Source of the DNA: Cryptomeria japonica
Taxonomy: Eukaryota > Streptophyta > Pinopsida > Cupressales > Cupressaceae
Length of the DNA: 64,000 nt
Assembly: GCF_030272615.1 (NCBI RefSeq)
Contig: NC_081405.1
Location: 19,304,547 to 19,368,546 of the forward strand
Reading direction: 5' to 3'
Under the pieces are notes generated by a model. The model was not told the DNA's origin. It saw only the letters and a program-made list of their open reading frames with translations, and made no database searches. Positions 11,576-22,246 of the stretch are shown piece after piece (the stretch's first letter is position 1; every line of letters starts with the position of its first letter). A program made the translations under genes and the position numbers.

Positions 11576-13416
11576 GAATGGTCGAGATTGTTGATGCTCA
11601 AGTAGATGAATGTCTTAAAGTCTCAAAAGGAACCAATTCAGAGAAAAAGGATGAAGAGCCTTGCATTTTTATTTTGGAACCTGAAACTGTTAAATCAGAA
11701 ACCGGTAAAGCAAATTCTGATGCACTTGTTCAACCAGAACAAATAAATTCAGATGAAGATGATAATCAAGAAGCTGAACCTGAAGAGAACGATCATGTTA
11801 TTCCTAGGTATGTGAGACTGAATCACAATCCTAAACAAATTATCGGGGATAAGGATGCTGGAGTACTAACTAGAGGGAGAATAAGAGAGAACTCTTGCAT
11901 GATTTCCACCATTGAACCTAGAAGTGCTAAGGAGGCATTTGGTGATGATCATTGGGTTAAAGCTATGGAGGAGGAATTGGATCAAATTGAGAAGAACAAC
12001 ACTTGGACCCTAGTACCCCGACTGGTAAATAAGAATGTTATAGGTACTAAATGGGTATTCAGAAACAATTTAAATGAAGATGGTGTTGTAGTTCGCAACA
12101 AGGCAAGATTAATCTGCAAGGGTTATGCAGGAGAAGAAGGAGAAGACTATGAAGAAAATTTTGCACTAGTAGCAACACTGGAAGGAGTTATAACTTTACT
12201 TGCATTTGCAGCCCATAAGAAGTTCAAGGTATATCAGATGGATGTTAAGTCTACATTTTTGAATGGGATATTGGAAGAAGAGGTATACATAGAACACCCA
12301 GATGGTTATGCTTTAACAGATAAGAAAGACATGGTATGTAGATTGCATAAATCTTTGTATGGATTAAAGCATGCACCCAGAGCATGGTATGAAAGGCTTC
12401 ATACACATTTGATGAAGACGGACTTTGCAAGAACCAGTGGTGATAGTAATATTTATCTCAAGTCTGAAGGAGATGAAATACTAGTCAGTGAAATATTTGT
12501 TGATGATATTATTTTTGGAGGTAATGATGTCATGAGAAACAGTTTTGCAGATGAAATGAAAAATGAGTTTGAAATGTCTTTAGTAGGGGAAATTAAAATT
12601 TTCATAGGCTTACAGATAGAATAGATGAAGAATGGTATTTTCATTACACAATCTAAGTATGTGAAAGAAGTTTTGAAGACATTTGGCATGAGTGATTGTA
12701 AACCAGTTGGGACACCAATGGTTGCAAGTTGTAAATTGTCCAAGGAAGATGAATCTAAGTTTGTTGACAAAAAGGAATATAGGTCAATGATTGGCAAATT
12801 ACACTATGTTGTTCACAACAGACCAGATATTGCCCATATGGTTGGTATAGTTGCAAGATTTCAGAAGAATCCAAAGGAAGCACACCTGATAGCAACTAAG
12901 AGAATTTTTAGATATCTGAAAGATACTATTGACTATGGATTATGGTATCCATATGGAGGAAAATTTGATTTGAAAGTGTACACAAATGCTGATTGGGGAG
13001 GAAATGTTGATGACCAAAAAAGGACTACTAGTGGAGCATTCTTTCTAGGAGGAAGGCTTGTTTCATGGAGTAGTAAGAAGCAGAGTTGTACTTCACAATC
13101 TACTGCTGAAGCTGACTATGTTGCAACTTATATGAATTGCACACAGGCTATTTGGATGAGGCACATTTTGGAAGGTTTTAAGATGAAGATCTCAAAACCT
13201 ATAAAGATTTTATGTGATAATACAAGTGCCATTAATATTTCTAAGAATCCTGTTTTGCACGCACGAATCAAGCACATTGAATTGAAGTATCACTTTTTGA
13301 GGGAAAAAGTTAAAAGTAAAGATGTTATCTTAGAGCATGTTTCTACCAAGGAGACGCTTGCAGATATCTTTACCAAACCTCTGCCTAAGACCACATTTGA
13401 GTGTCTTAGAATTTAG
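11576..13416 (+). pseudogene. copia reverse transcriptase and RNase H
   Basis: After a Glu/Asp-rich spacer, the RT reads [55 protein letters not shown] and the catalytic FVDDIIFGGND (about 12,496-12,528). A TAG at 12,622-12,624 sits where Gln is expected, directly before MKNGIFITQSKYVKEVLKTF. RNase H follows with YTNADWGGN, SQSTAEADYVA and LCDNTSAINISKNP, which carry the acidic active residues. Apart from the single TAG the 1.8 kb are open, so this is the best-kept part of the element. Confidence 0.88.
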
Positions 13417-13800
13417 TTAGGGGTTGTCCCTCGTCATGAAGCTAGTTGAGCATGATGCTGATTGCATCAGTCCCTGAATCACTTGCAAAATATTAGATGG
13501 ATTGATGGAGTGTATGTATTCCATAGGGGGAGCATCAAGTTGCAGTATGTTGTTGATGCACAGTGAAATTTTTAATATTACATGTTTTACTTTCAATTTG
13601 GCATTGTTGTCAAAGGGGGAGAAGAATTATGTGACTGATGAGAAGAATTTTGTGATTGGCAAAAGGAAACTAGCGACAGGATGAAGATAGACAGAGAATG
13701 GTGAATACTTGGTAATGTAAACTAGGATTCCTATTCACCAATCATAGCAACAATCAGATGCATTGATATTTGTATTTCCATCAATTTCAAAGGGGGAGAT
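13417..13800 (+). other. copia 3' untranslated region and purine tract
   Basis: Non-coding stretch with GGGGGAG repeats ('aggggga' near 13,525, 'aaaggggga' near 13,613) and the functional purine tract AAAGGGGGAGAT at 13,789-13,800, which primes plus-strand DNA synthesis. Confidence 0.8.
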
Positions 13801-15227
13801 TGTTGGCATTTGCATAAAGATTGCATTAATGATATGTTATGTTGTCATTGATGTCAATTGTACCAGTAATGGTATTTATGATATTGTTGATATTGTTGTT
13901 ATTTATATTGTCTTGTAACCATTAGGAAGGAGCTTTGTGGAAGATGCTGTAAAACTTTATGTAAGTATGTGAGTGGAATTGGTAACTGGTGTATAAGGTT
14001 AAACCCTTTCTATGTTATGTAACCGGTAAACCCTACCAGTTATTTCTGTTAAACCCTAATCGATTAAGTTTGTTGAAATGGTTATGTTGGTAATGATGGT
14101 GACACATGTGGTCATTATATGAAGATAAGTTTAGATTGTTTTGGTGCGTTTGTTTGATTGTCTAGGGAATGAGCAAAGTGGACTGCATCTAATGGAAAAC
14201 ACGTGCTGAGTTACAAATCCGATGAAGCGGTGATCATGGAGTGGTTGGAATTTTCTTGAAGAATGTGTATAGATTGCTATGTAAATCCAACGGTCACACT
14301 TGAACCGATTTGTTTGTAATCTCTATGAGAAAATTAGGTTTTTGATGTGTTAATGACCTAATTGATTTGTATTTAAGGTCGATGAAGTTGTTTTGTAAAA
14401 GTTGTTGGCAAGAGTTGGCTGAAATTAGTTGAGTGTGTGGTTGCCTAACCAGAGAATGGATCTGCAGTTTGAGTAAAGGTAGATTGAAGCTTAAAAAGGA
14501 TCTGATCAAGAAAATGTAGTGTTATTCAGACAGATCAAGAAAAACCTGTTGTCTTCTAACAATTACAACAGAATTGAAATCCCCTAACTGGGTAAGCTCT
14601 AACAAGCTTGGTTACTTCTTAAATCCTCTGACAAGGTGGTCCATTAGCTTGGATTCTCAAATCCTCTACCGAGGTTACTCCTAATAGGGTATTTTCTTTT
14701 TATCGAGACATTTTGTAAATCCCTTAATTGGGTGATTCCTAATAGGACCAGTTCTTAACAAGACTTATTGTAAAAGCTTTATCAGGCTTGGCTCCTAACA
14801 GGGCGAACTTCAGAAGAGTTCAGATAGATATCTTGTGAGTCTCATCTCACCATAGTTTTTACCTATTTGGGTTTTCCACGTATAAACATTTGTGTCATGT
14901 GGTGAATGTTTTTGTGGTTATGATCTTATTTGTTGATCTGATTAGCTTCTGATAAGGTATGATAACTAGAAGCATTGAGAGATGAAGTATGTTGAGATAT
15001 GATTAAGCATTTGGATGTTTACAATATTAAAGTTGTTTACTGTTAAGTTGTTATAATAGTTAACCGGTTGATGTTGATTATTCTTATGAGTATTGATTTT
15101 GACAGTGATTAAGTTTACTTTGTGAGTTTGAATTTGAGTTTGGGAAGTTTGTATCAGTTTTTCAGTTTATTGATTCGCCCCCCCTCTTAGTAATCTATCG
15201 GATACTTATTATTTCATCATACCATCA
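13801..15227 (+). repeat. 3' LTR of copia element
   Basis: 1,427 bp, starting directly after the purine tract and ending ACCATCA before the CATTG duplication. Short reading frames shared by both LTRs (7,364-7,579 and 14,294-14,509, minus strand) are LTR sequence and not genes. Confidence 0.93.
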
Positions 15228-15232
15228 CATTG

Positions 15233-15987
15233 TGCATCGAGTCAAGCTTCAAAAGACAAGGAGAGAAACTAGTATATTATCTACCACCCTTATAGAAATG
15301 AGAGAAATCATCAAGGTGCCCCAAAATGTCTTGATTTCAAAGCATATCATTGAGGATCCTGGTGTAGATAACATCTCCATTTGGACGAAAATGTTAGATT
15401 GGAAACACCTCATCATAATTGGACTCCAATCCCATCTCATGGCTTCAGTGGTCTAGAATGCAAAAATTCAACGAGACTTGAAAATCTCTTTTGATACAAT
15501 CGGTATAAATATACTTCGACATGATGAGAAGGAGTTGTTGGGAGGAGATATAGTGAGAAGAGCTTTTCGCCAGAAAGTGGAGGACAATCTCTCTACAACT
15601 AATGTTGGTTCTAAGTCTTTGGAATGTTTGAAAGATGTAATGGTGGTCTTAAATCTTGTCAGTGAGGAAGTTAAAGATATTCCTTGAAAAATTGTGGAAG
15701 CTAGCTAAAAGATCACCAAGTGGAGGATTAGAGTTGACGCCATGGCTGAAACTGCAACAGAAAAGATATCTCCAATCCTCTCCAATTTCAGGGCATACAT
15801 AGAAAGACTAAACCCTCAAGTGGCAGAACAACTCCAAGGCAGTGCAATGGATGTAGCAGTAGCAGATCAAGAGACAAAAAATGATGTGGTGGAACTGGAA
15901 GATGAAGAAGTAGATGGGGACCTGGCAATTAATTTCTTGTTTCTTAGTTCGTTGTTTATTTTTCAAATCTGTTTGCTAAAAACCTAG
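15233..15987 (+). pseudogene. Unrecognised coding region, downstream part
   Basis: Continues in frame from the region that stops at 6,873. One frame covers 15,233 to 15,987 with only three stops: TAG at about 15,454, TGA at about 15,685 and TAA at about 15,706. Readable stretches include EMREIIKVPQNVLISKHIIE, KISFDTIGINILRHDEKELL and VRRAFRQKVEDNLSTTNVGS. The last 80 residues hold an acidic run (VVELEDEEVDGD) followed by a hydrophobic tail that may already be beyond the true end. No domain recognised. Confidence 0.45.
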
Positions 15988-16690
15988 TGTTCCTGGTGGA
16001 CCATTAATTTTGAAGTTTTGTATTAAACTCTCTTTAACTGGCTATCTTCAAGAAGCTATTATTTTTATTAGTTTAAGGTGGAACTATTTAAGGATAGCAG
16101 GAACCATTGTTAAGGGTTCTGTTTTTTCTCTAAATTCATTGAATTTTAGTGGACAATAACTTGGCAAAAATTACAAAAGCTTAATAGAATTATATTTGAA
16201 GGAGACTTTGTGCTAGTTCAATTTAAATTCTGATATATATCTAATGCTATCATCAATATTTATATCTTGATAATTCGTTGAATGTGGGAATATCTGGTCT
16301 TTATTTTAGACTTTGTGTTATAGTGGTGAATAGTCTTGTGTTAGTTTGGAGTTGAGGTGAATGTGATGCATGTTACTGTTACTGATCTTTTTATGAGTCG
16401 ATCATTTACTAGTGGATGGTTTTTGTTTAAGTTGCATGGAGATTGATTTTTACACTTTGTTGTGAAGATCATGGGTGATTTATCTCATCTTTATTTTCCA
16501 CTTTAGATTTGTAAAGTTTGCCTTTCCTTCTTTCTGGTTAAAAGCATACCCAGTGAAAATCTAAATTCATGTCATAAGAGGGAGTTGTACCTCTCAAATT
16601 CAGAGGAAAGTTGCAGAAGTAAAATTGCAACTTATCCAACTATTGTTAATAGTTTGTTCTCTTGTTCAGGCTGAGAGTCAATATTATCAT
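15988..16690. other. No recognised gene
   Basis: A+T-rich spacer between the unrecognised coding region and the LINE remnant. No frame or repeat that I can support. Confidence 0.3.
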
Positions 16691-19293
16691 ATTTTTGAAG
16701 AGAACAAAATCTGTTAACCAACATGGTGATCACATTCTACTTTACTTCTCTTTCGTGAAGAAGTGTTGGGATTGGATACAACAAAACCTATCCTAGGCAA
16801 GACCAAAACACAACATCTGGTTTGGAACCTTTGGAAAGAGACAAACATATGCATCTTCAAGGATGAAGAGCTCACATGGGAGATAATATGCACTAAAATT
16901 AAAAAAACAACATTGTGGAAATTCTGAACAATAGAGGGTCCACTTGATCCAAACAATCTTGTTGATAGAGGGATGAAATCATTGCCAAGTCTTGGTTGGG
17001 TCTAAAGACTTTGACCATATACAATAATGGAACCAATATGAAAATCAAGATAATTCAGGCTAGATGGATAGCCCCACCCAGAGAGAGATTAAAAATGAAT
17101 TTTGATAGGGCTGCCAAAGGCAACCCTGGATTATCAAGTTTCGACTATGTTCTCAAAGATACGAATGACAAGGTCATTTGGGCTCTAGCGAGCAACAACG
17201 ACATTGTATTGTCATTGATGTCAACCGGTCAGTATAGCATGTCACCGGTATGGATGGTTACCGATATATGAGGTATATGAAGGATGCAAGAAGGTGATGT
17301 TACCGGCATGGATGTTCACTGATAAGTAAACATGACCACCGATAAGCAAGCAAAAGACAACAGAGAAGAGTGTAATCCACCAGTAGGCATGATCACCATG
17401 ATGTGCATTAATGACATGTTTTACTCAAGGATAATACTGGTATGAAGGCGGGTATTTAATATCACTAGTAAATAGACTTAGTGGATGAATCGGTTTGTTT
17501 GATAACAAGTTAGGTTGACCCACTGATAGATTAGAGGAAAACAGACATGAAGGATAACCGATAAGGTGACATGTATCGACAGGTTAGTGAACTGGTGAGC
17601 AAGCACCGATACTATGCCTTGGTCAGTGAATGAATCTAAACCGACTTAGTGGAATGAACAAAGGTGGATACTGACAATGATGACAAGTGTATACCAGGTG
17701 GGAAGCATCCAGAGGTTGGTGAAGTGTCCATCGATGTGGTAGGTGATGAGCAGGTCGAATTTAAACAAGAAACCCGTAAATCATGGGTCAATGAAAGAAG
17801 ATGTGCGGCTCGAGGCAGATCAAGATGCAAAAGCTTTTTGATGTAAACCAAGCAAGACAATTTGATCTTTGTGCTTGTTGGTCAAGGGAAACAACTGAGG
17901 GATTAATGGTGAATGACAAAGAAAGACCGAAAAACAAGTTGCAAGTTGCTAAATATAGAAAGTGTACACAAATGTCATAAGAAATGGCGGTGATGTTTGA
18001 TATATTGTAGATCATCAATCAAGGAGATGAGATCCGATAAGATTTTATACATATTGAGTTGGTGGAGAAAATCCCTATCGCGCCACCGTTTGAACTTTGG
18101 TCTTGGTGGGAAAGCCAAGTATAAATATGTAGACCAAAGATGAAAGATGATGATGCTAGATGCCAAAAAAGATAGAGTAACTGAGAGAGTAGATAGTTAT
18201 TAGAGAGAAGATAGAAAGCATCTAAGTGTTGGAGCTGTCTGATAGAAAGGTTGAACCAGTAGAAGGTTTATCAGAGGTTTTACCAGTAAGGTTAGAGCAA
18301 CTGGCAAGCTGCCATATGGGATAACAATTGTGTGAACCGGTAAGGGAGATTTAGGAAGAACGCTGCTGAAGGTGAAGGAGAAAAGAGAGTGTATTGGTGG
18401 AGGTTATGCAAGAGAGAATCAATGCAGAAAGGATATAAACAGAGGGCAGTGAACTGACAGAGATCTGAGCAGTGAAGAACTTGTAGAGAAGAGTTAAACC
18501 GATGAAGTATTTAGATTGCAAGTGTTACAAAACTCATTTGTAACAAGGCTACAACTATTGTTTTGATTTGATCTATTGTATCTCACTAAGTTGGAGCTCA
18601 AAGCAGGGGTTGGTGCTCCTTGGGTTGGTGCCCTAAACTTTGTAATCATGTTTCTTTTGAGGCTGGATTGGAGCAGTAGACTCTAGTAGCATTTCTCACT
18701 AAGGTTTTTCGCACATTGGGTTTTCCTCATATATCCGATGTTATGTGTGGAGTATCTTTGTGTGTTTGCATCTGATCACTTTCCTTATCTCACCCGTATA
18801 TCCTCCTTGTGCTTTATTTGCTAACTAGTACCAAGAGTTTGGTTTAGAAGGTTTAGATTATTGGGAACCACTGATTCACCCCCCTCTCAGTGGTACATTG
18901 TGTTCAATAGGCATGCAATCTAACAATTTTCCCAAAATGTTCTCTCTGATTAGTGGTCTAGAAGAATGCATTAGATGGAATCGACTTTGAATTGACATCG
19001 AGGGGGACTCTTTGATACGCATAAATGCCATAAGAACCAAGAGCTCATTAAAATAGAAATTAAACAAGATGGTCAAGATGGTTATCTACTTATTGACAAA
19101 CATGAAATACTTAATTGCTCACATCTATCATGAGGCTAATGTGATGGCCGATGCATTGGCCAATATCAAAGTGTCAATGAACAATAATATTAGATGTCCC
19201 CATCTTTGCACTAATGATATAATAACATCAAAATACTTATGTGGTCAAGGAGTGGCAGATCTTGAGCACCTACAGATAGTTAGGAGGAAGTGA
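16690..19293 (+). pseudogene. LINE 3' part: RNase H, split by a solo LTR
   Basis: Upstream bases read as the tail of a zinc-binding RT domain (VWNLWKETNICIFKDEELTW). From 16,996 comes an RNase H: APPRERLKMNFDRAAKGNPG, VLKDTNDKVIWALASNN. It is cut at 17,204 by an LTR and resumes at 18,915. Removing the LTR and one GACAT copy gives an uninterrupted join (ALASNNDMQSNNFPKMFSLI), then IDIEGDSLIRINAI and HIYHEANVMADALANI. These match the usual plant LINE RNase H order. Two stops (TGA near 18,990, TAG near 19,053) and an FDR where FDG is usual mark it as dead. Confidence 0.7.
17205..18909 (+). repeat. Solo LTR, copia type, 1.7 kb, TSD GACAT/GGCAT
   Basis: Starts TGTATTGTCATTGATG directly after GACAT (17,200-17,204) and ends 'gtgttcaaTA' before GGCAT (18,910-18,914). 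The copy in segment B still has the intact end 'ttcaaCA' and GACAT (47,141-47,153), so both the terminal C and the target copy changed later in segment A. Many ACCGGT-type words and the 'ttcacccccctctcag' block near the 3' end match the other copia LTRs here. With no internal sequence or second LTR, it arose by LTR-LTR recombination. Confidence 0.82.
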
Positions 19294-20231
19294 GAAGTAA
19301 GTTGTACATAGTTCGGGTAATAAAGTATTAGGAAAATCATTAAGTCTTATAAATAAGACAATTTTTTCTTAGTAGCATTAGGAGATATAAGGATGAACTA
19401 TATGACAAATTTCTCCATCAAGTACCACTGAGTTAAAAACATCATAAGGACAAGTCCTCTGTGATACTTCTAGTATACCAATTATGAAGAGCATCTTCAT
19501 GAAAGAAAAAGTGGATTAAGTCATCAATGGGCAAATGATGAACATTCTTATATGGAGAAGACACAAGTGATCATTACACATTAGTCAACATATAAATGGT
19601 ACACCATTATGGGATAAGAAGATCCATCATATACATCTAATGGAGAAAACATGTTAAGCAACCATTTACTATGAAGTTAATCATTGTATCTCGATCCTAC
19701 TTAAAGACAAACTACTCAAAAGACTAGAGAAGATAGATAGTCAAGATGAATATCAATATATTTACAGATCGACTGTACATGAAGCCAATATAATCGATGA
19801 CGATTTAAGACTAATGTATTACATTTCAAAGATATCAAATGGAGATCAGGGATCAACAACAGTGTAGATCGTAGCTTAGTAATCAGTTTTACTAAGGGAT
19901 ATGCATTGAAAGAAACTAATGACATTGATGAAGTTTAGAAAGCATCTTGTTAAGTATCAATTAATGATAAAAGACAACAACTTGATTAATAATCGAAGGG
20001 ATAAATTAATTAATCAAATAATTATTCATGGACATCGATGATGATTAATAAATCAAGGAGTTGTTAAGACAATGATTATGTTAATCAATATCATTTGTGT
20101 ACACAAAAACCGATTTGGTTTTGAAGATGGACTAATTAGATTAAGGTGGTAGTGATTACAAGGTCAATTGTTTTGCCTTAAGATGAGAACAATTAGAAAG
20201 TGATTATGATAAGAAGACTAATTGGTATTCC
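19294..20231. other. No recognised gene; conserved in segment B
   Basis: Non-coding as far as I can see, though about 97% like 47,533-48,467. Frequent stops in all frames. Confidence 0.35.
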
Positions 20232-20483
20232 TTGGATAACAAACCAATTTTTATGAAGCGTTGGGAAGGAGATGTGTCTCATCAACATGAAGAGGTGCAA
20301 ACCATTCAAGTTGCAAGATATAAGAAGACCATTGATCACACTCCATCAATCATTGTTTTGAAAACCTTTATCTATTTGTATCCTTTATTGGATCTACTCA
20401 TAAAGCATCGACCTCTTGGCAAATCTCGGTTGCATAGTTTGAAGGCGTTATTTAGAGACCACCATTGTTACAAGTGCAAATAA
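20232..20483 (+). pseudogene. Possible LINE ORF1 (DUF4283-like) fragment
   Basis: The frame holds LDNKPIFMKRWEGDVS, which resembles the 'DNKPI-.-KPW' core of the DUF4283 domain of plant LINE ORF1 proteins, followed by IYLYPLLDLLIKHRPLGK where such proteins have a 'LP-.-W.-..LGKI' stretch. Only about 80 residues survive. The resemblance is short and from memory of the family pattern. The copy at 48,468-48,782 differs by a frame change at the end. Confidence 0.3.
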
Positions 20484-21158
20484 ACAATATTAGAAACAAT
20501 GTTTCATCATTATCATTGTTGCAAGAATACATATTCATATTTGAAACAACATAATTCTACAACTGATATCATCATATATACATTGCATATATTTAAGAAT
20601 TGAAATCATAAATAATAATTCATTGCTATAGCTAATAGAAAGACAATATAGCATACTCTTCATTGTCAAATCGGAGAAGGCTAATATCATATTGAACATC
20701 AAGATCATCCTTGCATAATTGTTATCAGTTATATTAGATTCAACAATGATCAATATCCTATATATTGTTCTTTGAATAACATTATCATTATCTATATATA
20801 TCTTATCAATTGCATAATTTAAACATTCATAAGTGATATCATAGATCATAGTGATAATTAAAACTTGAAGGAAAGAAGTCTCTTGCAACTGATTGATAAA
20901 GTTAATTGTTACTTAATTCATAAAGAATAACATAAGGATACAATACATAATATAGTCAAATTGTTTTGACATACGCCATCATGTGCACAATGAACAACTT
21001 GTGGCTTCATAAAGGTCTCATATGCAGAAGGATATGATTGTCGTTAACGGTGCTCAAGGTTCTGGTACACAAACAGGATGAGATGAATCCCTAATCCTAT
21101 GGATTTTCCAATTCTCCTCAAGAAACTAGGGGCTTGAGGTTTTTCCTGCTCTTGCCCC
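20484..21158. other. No recognised gene; target of the gypsy-like insertion in the B copy
   Basis: A+T-rich spacer. The words 'aagaattgaaatcataaataat' near 20,592-20,613 are the uninterrupted version of the site where segment B holds the 12.9-kb gypsy-like element. Confidence 0.5.
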
Positions 21159-21404
21159 ATGGTGTTTGCTAAGGAGAAAATTGGTCACCTAATCAAACCC
21201 CAAGAGAGGGATGACATTATCAGTGCCTTCATCGATTCAATTGGACGTGGTTTAGGGCATAGCGACCATGTCCACGATGGCCTTGTTTATCTTTTTGTTT
21301 TCATCATCTTTGCTCAGGCCTTCAGACACATTTTGTGTGGGATCATCCTCCTGGACTTCATCCCTGATGCAAGCAATGAGAAGAACATCAGTGCAGGAAG
21401 TTAA
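21159..21404 (+). CDS. Unrecognised 81-aa frame, conserved in segment B
   Basis: The frame MVFAKEKIGHLIKPQERD... is open in both copies (21,159-21,404 and 62,286-62,531) with only about two amino-acid differences, both in the VYLFVFII / VYLCVSII stretch. The middle is hydrophobic (a possible membrane segment), the end is GS after EKNISA. It may be part of a larger decayed gene; retention may simply reflect recent duplication. I do not recognise it. Confidence 0.25.
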   Translation: MVFAKEKIGHLIKPQERDDIISAFIDSIGRGLGHSDHVHDGLVYLFVFIIFAQAFRHILCGIILLDFIPDASNEKNISAGS

Positions 21405-21722
21405 TGAAATGGTTGTTTGACCACCTTTTGGCTGAATAACTAGGATTTTTTGAGGCAGTTGCTATAAAGATGAAATCCATCTCTGCACAAGCTATGGTGC
21501 TATACAAGAAGTCTCGGAGAGAAAGTTCGTTGACACTTCTGGTCATTTTATTGGCTTGTCTACTGTTCTCTTCTCTCCTGCCCAAATTGAGTGAATCTCT
21601 GTACTCGCTTTTGACATGATGTATCTTATGCGACTGGAAGATCTTTATGTTGGACCCAGTTGATGTATTGCAGCTGTTTTTCTTATTAATAATAGGGAGG
21701 TACCCTCTCTGACAATGCTTAA

Positions 21723-22246
21723 TGTAGACACTTAAAATTGTCTCACGTTTGTGAATGTCAATTTTATTAACTATTTTTTTTTGATAATTAAATAATTTTA
21801 ATTATTTAAATATTTCTATCTTCATTCTTCCAAATCGATACTATTCTTTTAATTCGATAATCAATTCATCTATAAACATTCTCTTTAATATTAATTAAAT
21901 AATCTTTTTATTTAATTAATTATGATTATTAACTTTAATTAAATGATCTTAAATGTTTAATTAAATTCAATTTCTACTATAGACCCACAATTAATTAATT
22001 TCTTTAAATTATTTAATTGACAAATGATGTCCTCTTAATTAAATAAATTTCTAAATTTATTTAATTTCATTTATCACTCATTTCAAATTAATTTCATTTT
22101 CTTCCAAATTCAAAATTAATTATTTTTCCTTCACTTTTCCAAATTTATTAAATAGTTTTAAATTATTTAATATAATTACTAATTACCATTTTCTTCTATA
22201 TAATTAAATAAATTTAATTATTAGTTCTTATCAAAGGGAGGATACT
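21723..22246. repeat. A+T-rich LTR-like block starting TGTAGACACTTAAAATTGTC
   Basis: The first 20 bases resemble the start of the gypsy-like LTR (TGTAGACACCCAAAATTGTC), and the body is likewise full of AATTAAATAA palindromes. Copies lie at 29,836-30,293 and 62,827-63,359. No second LTR or target duplication was found, so it is probably a relic of a related LTR family. Confidence 0.4.

Larger units (their letters stand above)
6874..15227 (+). mobile_element. Ty1/copia LTR retrotransposon, 8.35 kb, defective
   Basis: Complete outline: LTRs 6,874-8,296 and 13,801-15,227, each starting TGTTGGCATT and ending CCATCA; target duplication CATTG at 6,869-6,873 and 15,228-15,232; initiator-Met primer site at 8,299-8,310; purine tract AAAGGGGGAGAT at 13,789-13,800 against the 3' LTR. 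The internal order gag, protease, integrase, RT, RNase H is that of copia. The frame is broken by stops, a frameshift near 11,400 and a 994-bp DNA element in gag, so it cannot make its own proteins. The close kinship of its zinc finger region to that of the copia element at 32,621-40,380 suggests related families. Confidence 0.95.
17478..22246. repeat. Segment A of a large dispersed duplication
   Basis: Base-by-base reading shows near-identity with segment B (45,719-48,844 continued at 61,738-63,359), a few percent diverged. It starts inside the solo LTR and runs through the LINE remnant, the DUF4283-like frame, the 81-aa frame and an A+T-rich LTR-like block. Its right end is abrupt after 'gggaggatact', where segments B and C both continue with other sequence. 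Confidence 0.85.
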
